Shown here one piece after another: positions 1 to 5,285 of a stretch of DNA of 5,285 nucleotides. The position numbers and the translations under genes were made by a program. How positions within the stretch are numbered: position 1 is the stretch's first letter; each line of letters opens with the position of its first letter. This DNA comes from CAIZGX01 sp039805165 (lineage in GTDB: Bacteria > Bacteroidota > Bacteroidia > Flavobacteriales_D > Sanyastnellaceae): assembly GCA_039805165.1 (NCBI GenBank), contig JBDLUS010000146.1:1-5285 (forward strand), in the 5' to 3' direction. A model generated the notes under the pieces. It had not been told where the DNA came from, did not search any database, and saw nothing but the letters and a program-made list of their open reading frames with translations.

Positions 1-122
1 CTTCCTTGAACTACAATTTTCGTTTCGGCTTGAGGAAGATCTACGGTTATGTCTTTTTCGCATCCCACAAAAAGTAGAACGCTCGCTACAACAACACCAA
101 TAATACCTACCTGTTTTTTCAT
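1..122 (-). CDS. DUF4249-like outer-membrane lipoprotein, N-terminal part only
   Basis: Seen: reading leftward from an ATG at 122-120, an open frame of 40 codons reaches the window edge with no stop. The protein starts with two lysines and a hydrophobic stretch (about residues 5-19), then a lipobox-like LFVGC with the lipidated cysteine at residue 21, so it is a lipoprotein cleaved by signal peptidase II. The mature start reads CEKDITVDLPQ and then KIVVQG. Known: Bacteroidota DUF4249 proteins commonly begin with a Cys, an acidic 'I-x-(V/L)-DLP' stretch and then 'KxVV(E/Q)G'; they are often encoded beside TonB-dependent receptors. Lys-Asp at +3/+4 after the cysteine partly resembles the lipoprotein export signal described in Bacteroidota, so a surface location is possible. 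Inferred: the rest of the gene, and perhaps a receptor gene, lie left of the window. Only 40 residues are available, so the family call is moderate; the lipoprotein call is firmer. The gene is divergent from the HtrA gene. Confidence 0.72.
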   Translation of the reverse strand, partial: MKKQVGIIGVVVASVLLFVGCEKDITVDLPQAETKIVVQG

Positions 123-127
123 GTGTG

Positions 128-155
128 CAAAATTACAATCAATTCCTTCCGACAA
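128..155 (-). promoter_or_regulatory. Candidate Bacteroidota-type promoter for the leftward lipoprotein gene
   Basis: On the minus strand there is a TTG (155-153), a 17-nt spacer and TAATTTTG (135-128), an exact match to the TAnnTTTG -7 element of Bacteroidota sigma factors. Transcription would be expected to begin a few bases past 128, close to the ATG at 122, giving no leader or a very short one. The match is exact, but the region is A/T-rich and chance hits occur (another TAnnTTTG lies at 220-213 without a -33 partner). Confidence 0.42.
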
Positions 156-177
156 TAAAAATATTTTGGTGTCGTTT

Positions 178-206
178 TTGTTCAAATTGGATTCAAATTA
201 TTTTTA
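178..206 (+). promoter_or_regulatory. Weak candidate promoter for the HtrA-family protease gene
   Basis: On the plus strand a TTG at 178-180 is followed after 18 nt by TATTTTTA (199-206), which matches the Bacteroidota -7 consensus TAnnTTTG at all but the last base. It would place the transcript start roughly 15 nt before the ATG at 227. The spacer holds two copies of TTCAAATT (181-188 and 192-199) 11 bp apart. The imperfect -7 and the strong A/T bias make this tentative. Confidence 0.28.
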
Positions 207-226
207 CAAATTCAAAAATAAAAAGT

Positions 227-1666
227 ATGAGAAAGAGTCTAGTCACTTTTGCTGCAGCCTTCGCTGGCGGTCTTATTTCCATGGCTGCATACCATTTTGT
301 AGTTAAACCAAACACTTCGCAATTCGCATGGAATAACAATGTTCCTGGAGCGTTCGCCAATTATTCCGGAATGCCAGGTGCAGGCGGAGATTTCGTGGTT
401 GCTGCAGAACGAACGGTGAATTCTGTAGTTCACGTCAAAACAGAAATTAAAACGCAATCGTATGATCCTTGGGGCGGATTCTTCGGATATCAGCAACAGC
501 CTCAAACACAAATGGCATCTGGTTCGGGTGTCATTATTTCAGCAGATGGATACATTATCACGAACAATCATGTCATAGATGGTGCGGAAAAAGTGACAGT
601 CACTTTAAACAACAATAAAAATTACGAGGCTACTTTGGTTGGAAAGGATCCGAGTTCAGATATAGCCGTATTGAAAATAGATGAGTCTAATCTTCCGGCA
701 ATTGCATGGGGAAACAGCGACGCGGTGCACATTGGTCAATGGGTGCTTGCTGTCGGAAATCCTTTTGAGTTAACGTCTACCGTTACAGCTGGTATTGTAA
801 GCGCCAAAGGAAGAAACATTAACATTATTGGTGAAGGAAAAGGTTCTGAAGTTCTTCCCGTTGAATCATTCATTCAGACCGATGCTGCTGTGAACCCTGG
901 CAATAGCGGCGGAGCGCTCGTGAATACGAACGGAGAACTGATTGGAATCAATACCGCTATCGCTTCGCGCACAGGATCATACGCGGGTTATTCATTCGCA
1001 ATTCCAGCATCCATTGCGAAGAAAGTTGCAGAAGACATTATTGAGTTTGGAAATGTGCAACGCGGTTTCTTAGGCGTTCAAATATCTGCGGTGACTGAAG
1101 AACAAGCGAAGGAAGCAGATTTGCCAGTTGTTTCAGGAGTATACGTAAACAACATAACAGCAGGGGGAGCGGCGGAATCTGCAGGACTGGAAGCAGGAGA
1201 TATCATTCTTAAAGTGGCCGATTATCCTGTGTCAACGGTTCCTCAATTGCAAGAACAAATCAGCAAATTCAGACCAGGAAACAAAGTGAGCTTGGTTGTG
1301 TGGAGAAACGGAAAAGAGAAGAATTTCGATGTTGAATTGAAGAACAAGTCAGGCAAAGCCGAACTAGAGAATTTTGAAGAAATTGCGGCCGAAAGTATTT
1401 CGTCCTTGGGTGCCGAGTTTTCAGCTCCATCAGAAAGTGAATGCAAAGCCTTACGCATTCAAGGCGGAGCCAAGGTTGGTGTCCTCTCAACGGGGAAACT
1501 AAGAAGCGCAGGAGTGAAGACTGGGTTCATTGTTACGAAAGTTGATGGTGTTCAGGTGACTTCGCCAGAGCAACTTCAAACGTTGTTGAAATCGAAATCT
1601 GGTGGAATTTTGTTGGAAGGAGTTTACCCCAACGGAACCAGAGCCTACTACGGCTTCGGGATTTAA
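227..1666 (+). CDS. degP: HtrA/DegP-family periplasmic serine protease (Do family), two PDZ domains
   Basis: Role (family knowledge): ATP-independent protease/chaperone of the cell envelope that degrades or holds misfolded exported proteins. Seen, in 479-aa numbering: an N-terminal signal or anchor segment (RK at 2-3, hydrophobic about 5-25); a trypsin-like domain at about 55-275 with the complete triad His115 (in TNNHV), Asp145 (in SSDIAVLK) and Ser227 (in GNSGG); PDZ1 at about 280-372 beginning RGFLGVQ; a shorter PDZ2-like region at about 395-479. The loop after the first strands (about 72-97) is short and rich in Q, G and F, as in Bacteroidota homologues. Start: an in-frame ATG at 125 would add 34 residues that do not form a signal peptide and would cover the promoter region; the ATG at 227 gives a proper Arg/Lys-plus-hydrophobic N-terminus and is preferred. 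Cleavage of the leader is uncertain, so it may stay membrane-anchored. The gene appears monocistronic, flanked by a divergent lipoprotein gene and a strong terminator. DegP versus DegQ cannot be separated from sequence alone. Confidence 0.95.
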   Translation: MRKSLVTFAAAFAGGLISMAAYHFVVKPNTSQFAWNNNVPGAFANYSGMPGAGGDFVVAAERTVNSVVHVKTEIKTQSYDPWGGFFGYQQQPQTQMASGSGVIISADGYIITNNHVIDGAEKVTVTLNNNKNYEATLVGKDPSSDIAVLKIDESNLPAIAWGNSDAVHIGQWVLAVGNPFELTSTVTAGIVSAKGRNINIIGEGKGSEVLPVESFIQTDAAVNPGNSGGALVNTNGELIGINTAIASRTGSYAGYSFAIPASIAKKVAEDIIEFGNVQRGFLGVQISAVTEEQAKEADLPVVSGVYVNNITAGGAAESAGLEAGDIILKVADYPVSTVPQLQEQISKFRPGNKVSLVVWRNGKEKNFDVELKNKSGKAELENFEEIAAESISSLGAEFSAPSESECKALRIQGGAKVGVLSTGKLRSAGVKTGFIVTKVDGVQVTSPEQLQTLLKSKSGGILLEGVYPNGTRAYYGFGI

Positions 1667-1686
1667 TAACTGAATTTAATTGATTG

Positions 1687-1725
1687 AAATCAGCCCCGTT
1701 CGTTCAAAACGGGGCTGATTTTTTT
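1687..1725 (+). terminator. Intrinsic terminator of the HtrA-family gene
   Basis: A perfect 14-bp stem (AAATCAGCCCCGTT at 1687-1700 with its complement at 1708-1721) closes a 7-nt loop and runs into a T tract ending at 1725. It begins 20 nt after the stop codon. The A-rich foot of the left arm makes some leftward activity possible, but no leftward gene ends here. The T tract abuts the -33 element of the next gene. Confidence 0.9.
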
Positions 1726-1755
1726 GTGCTAGTTCATTCGCTTGAACTATCTTTG
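1724..1755 (+). promoter_or_regulatory. Predicted promoter of the long GAPDH gene
   Basis: TATCTTTG at 1748-1755 is an exact TAnnTTTG (-7) element. A TTG (1724-1726, within TTTTTTTG) lies 21 nt upstream, in the accepted range for the Bacteroidota -33 element. Transcription should begin about 1760-1763, leaving a leader of about 50 nt before the ATG at 1814. The gene lies between a terminator and its own start codon, so a promoter is required here, which supports the call. Confidence 0.6.
1730..1749. promoter_or_regulatory. Candidate operator: 7-6-7 palindrome inside the GAPDH promoter spacer
   Basis: TAGTTCA (1730-1736) and TGAACTA (1743-1749) are perfect inverted repeats separated by 6 nt. 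The 20-bp dyad fills nearly all of the spacer between the -33 and -7 elements and covers the first two bases of the -7 element. A dimeric regulator bound here would be expected to block RNA polymerase. The regulator is not identifiable from the window. Confidence 0.4.
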
Positions 1756-1760
1756 CAGCG

Positions 1761-1783
1761 TCTTGAAAAAATGATTTTCAAGA
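1761..1783 (+). other. Perfect 9-bp inverted repeat near the predicted 5' end of the GAPDH mRNA
   Basis: TCTTGAAAA (1761-1769) and TTTTCAAGA (1775-1783) are exact complements around the 5-nt loop AATGA. The repeat starts 5 nt after the -7 element, so the mRNA would begin at or within this hairpin. It could protect the transcript's 5' end, or be a second DNA operator. It is not a terminator: the stem is A/T-rich and only a short A-rich run follows. Confidence 0.4.
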
Positions 1784-1813
1784 ATAAAAAATCAACTCAT
1801 TTAAATTATTTTT

Positions 1814-3274
1814 ATGTCAAACAAACCCTTGTCAAACGACACTTACAGCAATGAACTGGCGGTGTATGTGAACCAAGAAAAAGCAGCAGTAGACCTCGCT
1901 CACATGGTCGGTAAGTTGCTTTTCGAAAAATCAATCGAATTGGTGCTTTTCCGCAATCATCTTGCAGATACGCGCATCACTGAAATTCTTCGCTTGCACA
2001 AGTATGCGGCTGAAGTAGTGGGTAAACCAATCAGCGTTTTTCATACAGCTGAATTGGCTACGGAATTGTATAACATGGACATTGCTCCAGCGAAAATAGA
2101 TATTGGAAAATTAGCAAGCGAGTGGTCTGCTGCGCGCGAACACTTCAATTCACAAAGAGAATTTTTAGAAGATAAACTTCAGAATTTCACAGAAGAAGGA
2201 AAGGATATGGAGCCAAGAGACGTAGTCTTGTTTGGTTTCGGTCGTATCGGTCGCCTTGCTGCACGCGAATTGGTGCGTCAAGCAGGTAGCGGACAACAAC
2301 TTCGTCTTCGTGCTATTGTTACCCGTGAAGACGACGATTTGTCAATTAAAAAACGTGCTGGCCTTTTCGAAAACGATTCGGTTCACGGAAGATTCAAAGG
2401 AACAGTAGACGTTGATTATGAAAACAAATGTCTAATCGTAAACGGTCAACGTATATACATGATCGCGGCCAAAGATCCAAGTGCTGTGGACTACACTGCA
2501 TACGGAATCAAAGATGCTTTGTTAATCGACAACACGGGTGTTTTCAAAGATCGCGAAGCATTAAGCATTCACTTGAAAGCGAAAGGTATTAGCAAGGTTC
2601 TTTTGACTGCGCCGGGTAAAGAAGTTCCGAACATTGTTTACGGAATCAATCACCGCGATTTAGATATCGAGAGTGAAACAATCTTCTCTGCAGCGAGCTG
2701 CACAACCAATGCAATTTCTCCTATTTTGAAAACCATCTTCGATGAATTTGGAATTGAAAAAGGACACATTGAAACAGTTCATGCCTACACCAACGACCAA
2801 AATTTGTTGGACAACATGCACAAGAAAAGCCGTCGTGGTAGAAGTGCTGCTGTGAACATGGTAATCACTGAAACAGGCGCTGGTAAGGCGGTTACAAAGG
2901 TTATTCCTGCATTGGTAGACAAGTTGACTTCAAACGCGGTTCGCGTACCGACTCCGAACGGGTCGTTGGCAATCATTCACGTTTACACCGACAAAGCAAC
3001 AACCATTGAAGAGGTGAATGCAACAGTGCGTAAGGCTGCATTGGAAGGCGATTTAGTAAATCAAATTTTCTACAGCATTAGCGAAGAATTGGTTTCTAGC
3101 GATATCGTTGGAAACGATTGCTGCAGTGTTTATGATAGCCAAGCAACAATAGTTTCTAAAGATGGAAAAGGCATTGTGCTTTACGTGTGGTACGACAATG
3201 AATTCGGTTACACCAAACAAGTTATTCGTTTAGCGAAGTACGTTGCGAAAGTTCGTCGCAGTATGTATTATTAA
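1814..3274 (+). CDS. gap: Glyceraldehyde-3-phosphate dehydrogenase, long form with N-terminal extension
   Basis: Reaction (family knowledge): reversible oxidation and phosphorylation of glyceraldehyde-3-phosphate to 1,3-bisphosphoglycerate with NAD(P), in the cytosol. Seen: 486 aa against about 335 for ordinary GAPDH. The extra sequence is an N-terminal region of about 133 residues, predicted largely helical, before the Rossmann motif GFGRIGR (141-147). The catalytic core is intact: Cys296 in ASCTTN, His323 in TVHAYTNDQ (27 residues later, as in classical GAPDH), TGAGKAV (354-360), Arg377 in VRVPT for substrate phosphate, and Asn462 in WYDNEFGY. The second Rossmann strand ends AIVTRED rather than the AIND typical of NAD-specific enzymes, and the following loop is about four residues longer, so NADP or dual use is possible. 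Similar ~480-residue forms occur in Bacteroidota and some Gammaproteobacteria, often next to a classical gap elsewhere in the genome. The ATG at 1814 is preceded by A/T-rich sequence and no Shine-Dalgarno. It has its own promoter and terminator. Whether it works in glycolysis or gluconeogenesis is open. Confidence 0.95.
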   Translation: MSNKPLSNDTYSNELAVYVNQEKAAVDLAHMVGKLLFEKSIELVLFRNHLADTRITEILRLHKYAAEVVGKPISVFHTAELATELYNMDIAPAKIDIGKLASEWSAAREHFNSQREFLEDKLQNFTEEGKDMEPRDVVLFGFGRIGRLAARELVRQAGSGQQLRLRAIVTREDDDLSIKKRAGLFENDSVHGRFKGTVDVDYENKCLIVNGQRIYMIAAKDPSAVDYTAYGIKDALLIDNTGVFKDREALSIHLKAKGISKVLLTAPGKEVPNIVYGINHRDLDIESETIFSAASCTTNAISPILKTIFDEFGIEKGHIETVHAYTNDQNLLDNMHKKSRRGRSAAVNMVITETGAGKAVTKVIPALVDKLTSNAVRVPTPNGSLAIIHVYTDKATTIEEVNATVRKAALEGDLVNQIFYSISEELVSSDIVGNDCCSVYDSQATIVSKDGKGIVLYVWYDNEFGYTKQVIRLAKYVAKVRRSMYY

Positions 3275-3290
3275 TGTTTTATGTTGAAGT

Positions 3291-3319
3291 AAAAAGGGCG
3301 GCCATTGGCCGCCCTTTTT
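3291..3319. terminator. Bidirectional intrinsic terminator between convergent genes
   Basis: AAAAAGGGCGGCC (3291-3303) pairs perfectly with 3307-3319 across a 3-nt ATT loop. The 8-bp G/C core is flanked by an A tract on the left and a T tract on the right, so transcripts from either strand end in a hairpin plus U tract. It begins 17 nt after the GAPDH stop and lies 5 nt beyond the DUF2330 stop on the other strand, serving both genes. Confidence 0.9.
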
Positions 3320-3324
3320 TGTGT

Positions 3325-4869
3325 CTACTTTTTAGTCCGCTTTCGCGAAACGAATAAGACCAGCCCAACCACGGAACCTAGGAAAATTGGCACCTCCCAA
3401 GGCTTTTTGTTTTTGTCTGAATCTTTGTTTTGCATGAACGCTTCATTCGGATCCATGTCTGAATGTATGTAAGCTTCGTCTACTTGAATCTCACTCGGAT
3501 CCATTGGCGAATTGTCAGACGGTAGAGCTTCACCCTTCAGCAAAGTATCATAGGGCTTATCCTTCATGAATGAAACAAATTCATTGATGTATTTATCGCT
3601 TCGATCATTCGGCTTAATTCCCGCAAGTGCATACAATTCATCCACTTCAACTTTTCTTCTTGAACGCAAAGACTCTAAATATGTTTGAGCCTCATCACAG
3701 TCAAACGGCCCGCCAGCAGGGTGAGTTAGAATGTATCGCGCTTGAAAGTTTTCAGTATTCGGAGTAATCTGAAAGGTTAAATCGGCAGGGAATTTCGCAT
3801 TGCTGTAACGAACATGGAGCCTTGTGAAGAATACTGGCGACGGAGAATTCCAACCAGCCCACCAGACGCCTGCTTCAGCGAAGTCGTTGTATATAGGCGG
3901 ATTCCCAACGCAAGGATCGCATTTCATTCCGCCCCAACTTGGAGTCACGTTCCATGCATATTCCAATATAACGGCATTCTTTCCTTCACGAGAATATGCT
4001 CGCGTGAATAGGTTTTTGTAGAACTCTCCAAAGATGTCTTTCGTGTACAACGGAATGTTGCGGTCCGTCGGCACTTTCACAGTTCTGTAGTTCGTACATT
4101 CAACACGTCCCGCTTTCGTGAAGGCATACACAATCATGTCTTGCTCGCCAGTGCTGTTAGCCATTCCAAGACGAATAGGCAACATAAATTTCGGGTGATC
4201 GAAGTTGATTTGAATCGGACGCAAGTAGTCGAATCCGGTGTTCTTCTGGTTGTCTAAATTCACCTTCACCACAAAGAATTTCATGTTGCTTTTGATGTAA
4301 GGCTCAAGCACACTTTCTGCGGTAGATGGAATTTTATATCCTTCCTGAATCAAGTAGTTTTTCAATCCCGTACTTTCTTTCGCAGAAAGCAATGCGATGT
4401 CGTACTCTCCAACGGTGTATTCCGCTTCAATGGTCACGTTGAATTTTTCTTCAACCATGTCGTACATCACTCGACTGCCAGCATTTGTCGAGGTCACCAT
4501 CGTACTCCAGTTTGCTTCGTCTAATGGTATGGCTTGATAGCAAGGGTTTGAGTCGTAATACTCCACCAAACGCGGGGAAGAGTAGGCGTCAAGTGTTTCA
4601 AATATTCGGCGGTCAACGACTTTGATATCGCCTTCTTGAAGCACAACAGGTACAGGAACAACCATGGCGAAATCGCGCACGTCGCCTTTGAAGTCATTCG
4701 ACATGGTAATGGAGGTGCGCGTTCCGTCGCGAACCAAAATAATTTCGCTCTTGTTGTTGAATAATGTTGCGTCTGCTTTCGCGACATAAAATCCGCAGAA
4801 CGAATAAGCGTTCACGCTAGAGAGAAGCACCAACAGTGCTGCTGCCTTAATAAGCAATCTTTGAGTCAT
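3325..4869 (-). CDS. DUF2330-family exported protein with C-terminal membrane anchor
   Basis: Function unknown. Seen, in 514-aa numbering: a Sec-type signal peptide (RLLIK then hydrophobic 9-19, likely cleavage near Ala21); directly after it the family hallmark FCGFYVAKADA (24-34), followed by ILVRDGTRT, FKGDVRDFAMVVPVP (60-74) and the LDAYSSPRLVEYY block (93-105), which I recognise as DUF2330. There are six cysteines, at 25, 110, 258, 317, 320 and 391, including a CDPC pair at 317-320; an even number in an exported protein could mean disulfides or a metal or redox site. Residues about 450-488 form an acidic, low-complexity linker with a 16-residue imperfect repeat (MDPSE at 456, MDPNE at 472). 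A single membrane helix (about 493-508) and the basic tail SRKRTKK finish it, so the bulk should face the periplasm with a cytoplasmic tail. It is the downstream partner of the NqrB/RnfD-like gene, whose end overlaps its start by 23 nt. The ATG at 4869 is chosen because it alone yields a complete signal peptide. Confidence 0.88.
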   Translation of the reverse strand: MTQRLLIKAAALLVLLSSVNAYSFCGFYVAKADATLFNNKSEIILVRDGTRTSITMSNDFKGDVRDFAMVVPVPVVLQEGDIKVVDRRIFETLDAYSSPRLVEYYDSNPCYQAIPLDEANWSTMVTSTNAGSRVMYDMVEEKFNVTIEAEYTVGEYDIALLSAKESTGLKNYLIQEGYKIPSTAESVLEPYIKSNMKFFVVKVNLDNQKNTGFDYLRPIQINFDHPKFMLPIRLGMANSTGEQDMIVYAFTKAGRVECTNYRTVKVPTDRNIPLYTKDIFGEFYKNLFTRAYSREGKNAVILEYAWNVTPSWGGMKCDPCVGNPPIYNDFAEAGVWWAGWNSPSPVFFTRLHVRYSNAKFPADLTFQITPNTENFQARYILTHPAGGPFDCDEAQTYLESLRSRRKVEVDELYALAGIKPNDRSDKYINEFVSFMKDKPYDTLLKGEALPSDNSPMDPSEIQVDEAYIHSDMDPNEAFMQNKDSDKNKKPWEVPIFLGSVVGLVLFVSRKRTKK

Positions 4870-5285
4870 GGTTGAATTGTTTTTGTGATGAATGAATCCA
4901 GTTAAATGTTTCGCTAGGGAAAAACTTGTTTAGTAATGGTGTCAATGGAGTGAAGCAAACCAAGGCCCAGAGCGGCGCTCCTGTGACGAAGTAGAAATTT
5001 GTGAGGTAGAATGAAGTGAACGCCACAGCCATCGTCCATACAATTCGAACCAATCGATTCGTTGGAATCGTCATGGGATCGGTGATCATGAAAAGTGCAA
5101 ACAGCCAGATGCTTCCCGAAGATAATTTGTGGAAAAGCACTTCCCAATTCCAGCCCAAATAGGCCATGGTTCGCATGTATTCAAGCGTGAAAAGTGTGGC
5201 TATGAAAATAAGTCCAGTGTCTATTCGCTTCACGCGTGAAAGCACCGCCAACCCTGCTGTTCCAATCACGAAGATGATGAGGGTG
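4847..5285 (-). CDS. NqrB/RnfD-family membrane protein, C-terminal part
   Basis: Seen: 145 residues read leftward from the right edge to a TAA at 4849-4847. The frame is open through 5285 (the GTG at 5269 is internal), so the N-terminal part lies outside the window. At least four, probably five, hydrophobic segments are visible at about 1-15, 23-40, 55-68, 79-100 and 103-118. The fourth segment is preceded by SSGSIWLFALFMITDPMT (55-72), matching the conserved '(L/S)SGG..F.(A/M)F..TDP.T.P' region of the NqrB/RnfD family, and GAPLWALVCFTPLTPLL (102-118) matches the last helix of that fold. Known: NqrB and RnfD are membrane subunits of Na+- or H+-coupled NADH/ferredoxin oxidoreductases and carry a covalent FMN on a threonine; that site falls in the missing part, so flavinylation cannot be judged. 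The following gene is DUF2330 rather than rnfG or nqrC, so this is probably a stand-alone paralogue and not part of a standard Rnf/Nqr operon; genes to the right could change that. The tail is hydrophilic and overlaps the next gene. Confidence 0.75.
   Translation of the reverse strand, partial: TLIIFVIGTAGLAVLSRVKRIDTGLIFIATLFTLEYMRTMAYLGWNWEVLFHKLSSGSIWLFALFMITDPMTIPTNRLVRIVWTMAVAFTSFYLTNFYFVTGAPLWALVCFTPLTPLLNKFFPSETFNWIHSSQKQFNHDSKIAY

Noticed and set aside
213..220. Minus-strand TATTTTTG, a second exact TAnnTTTG for the lipoprotein gene
   Set aside because: No TTG lies at a suitable distance upstream on that strand, and the region is A/T-rich enough for chance matches. Kept only as an alternative to the 155-128 candidate.
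125..226. In-frame upstream ATG that would lengthen the HtrA-family protein by 34 residues
   Set aside because: The added residues are not signal-like and would bury the true signal segment; the stretch overlaps promoter candidates for both strands. The ATG at 227 gives the expected N-terminus.
239..511. Minus-strand open frame of 90 codons inside the protease gene
   Set aside because: It lies opposite a gene with strong family motifs, and its translation shows no recognisable domain or signal. Treated as a shadow.
3420..3460. Possible calcium-binding loop in the DUF2330 linker (DMDPNE and following acidic residues)
   Set aside because: The spacing of acidic residues does not fit an EF-hand, dockerin or thrombospondin type 3 loop, and the usual glycine is missing. 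Regarded as a plain acidic linker.
3814..4021. Two plus-strand frames of about 65 codons inside the DUF2330 gene
   Set aside because: Both are antisense to well-conserved DUF2330 sequence, overlap each other, and encode no recognisable protein.
4521..5147. Further minus-strand frames of 77-88 codons within the DUF2330 and RnfD-like genes
   Set aside because: They are alternative frames of clearly coding DNA with no motif or membrane pattern of their own.
5267..5269. GTG as the start of the RnfD-like gene
   Set aside because: The frame stays open to the window edge, with hydrophobic codons that continue the membrane segment, and the visible part matches only the C-terminal portion of the family. 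The true start is outside the window.

Overview
The window looks like a chromosomal piece of a Bacteroidota bacterium, most likely from the Flavobacteriia side of the phylum. The grounds are a DUF4249-type lipoprotein, a Bacteroidota-style HtrA/DegP protease with a short linker, a long (486 aa) GAPDH, start codons preceded by A/T-rich sequence without a Shine-Dalgarno motif, and promoter candidates of the TTG ... TAnnTTTG (-33/-7) kind. Genus cannot be decided from this sequence.

Layout, left to right. (1) Positions 1-122, minus strand: the first 40 codons of a lipoprotein resembling DUF4249 proteins, running off the left edge. (2) Positions 123-226: a short divergent intergenic region with promoter candidates for both strands. 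(3) Positions 227-1666, plus: a complete HtrA/DegP-family serine protease with two PDZ domains, followed by a strong intrinsic terminator (1687-1725). (4) Positions 1723-1813: a compact control region for the next gene. It has a perfect TAnnTTTG element, a 7-6-7 palindrome filling the promoter spacer, and a perfect 9-bp hairpin near the predicted 5' end of the mRNA. (5) Positions 1814-3274, plus: a complete long-form glyceraldehyde-3-phosphate dehydrogenase. (6) Positions 3291-3319: a bidirectional terminator between convergent genes. (7) Positions 3325-4869, minus: a DUF2330 protein with signal peptide, six cysteines and a C-terminal membrane anchor. (8) Positions 4847-5285, minus: the C-terminal 145 residues of a membrane protein of the NqrB/RnfD family, running off the right edge and overlapping the DUF2330 gene by 23 nt.

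The protease and the GAPDH appear to be separate single-gene transcription units of cell housekeeping (envelope protein quality control and central carbon metabolism). The least understood part is the RnfD-like/DUF2330 pair. The overlapping reading frames suggest co-translation, and the pairing of a membrane redox-carrier fold with an exported, cysteine-containing, membrane-anchored protein suggests a small uncharacterised envelope redox unit. That functional link is inference from gene arrangement and family membership only. No insertion sequence, CRISPR array, tRNA, rRNA or riboswitch was recognised, and no gene-free stretch exceeds 150 bases.
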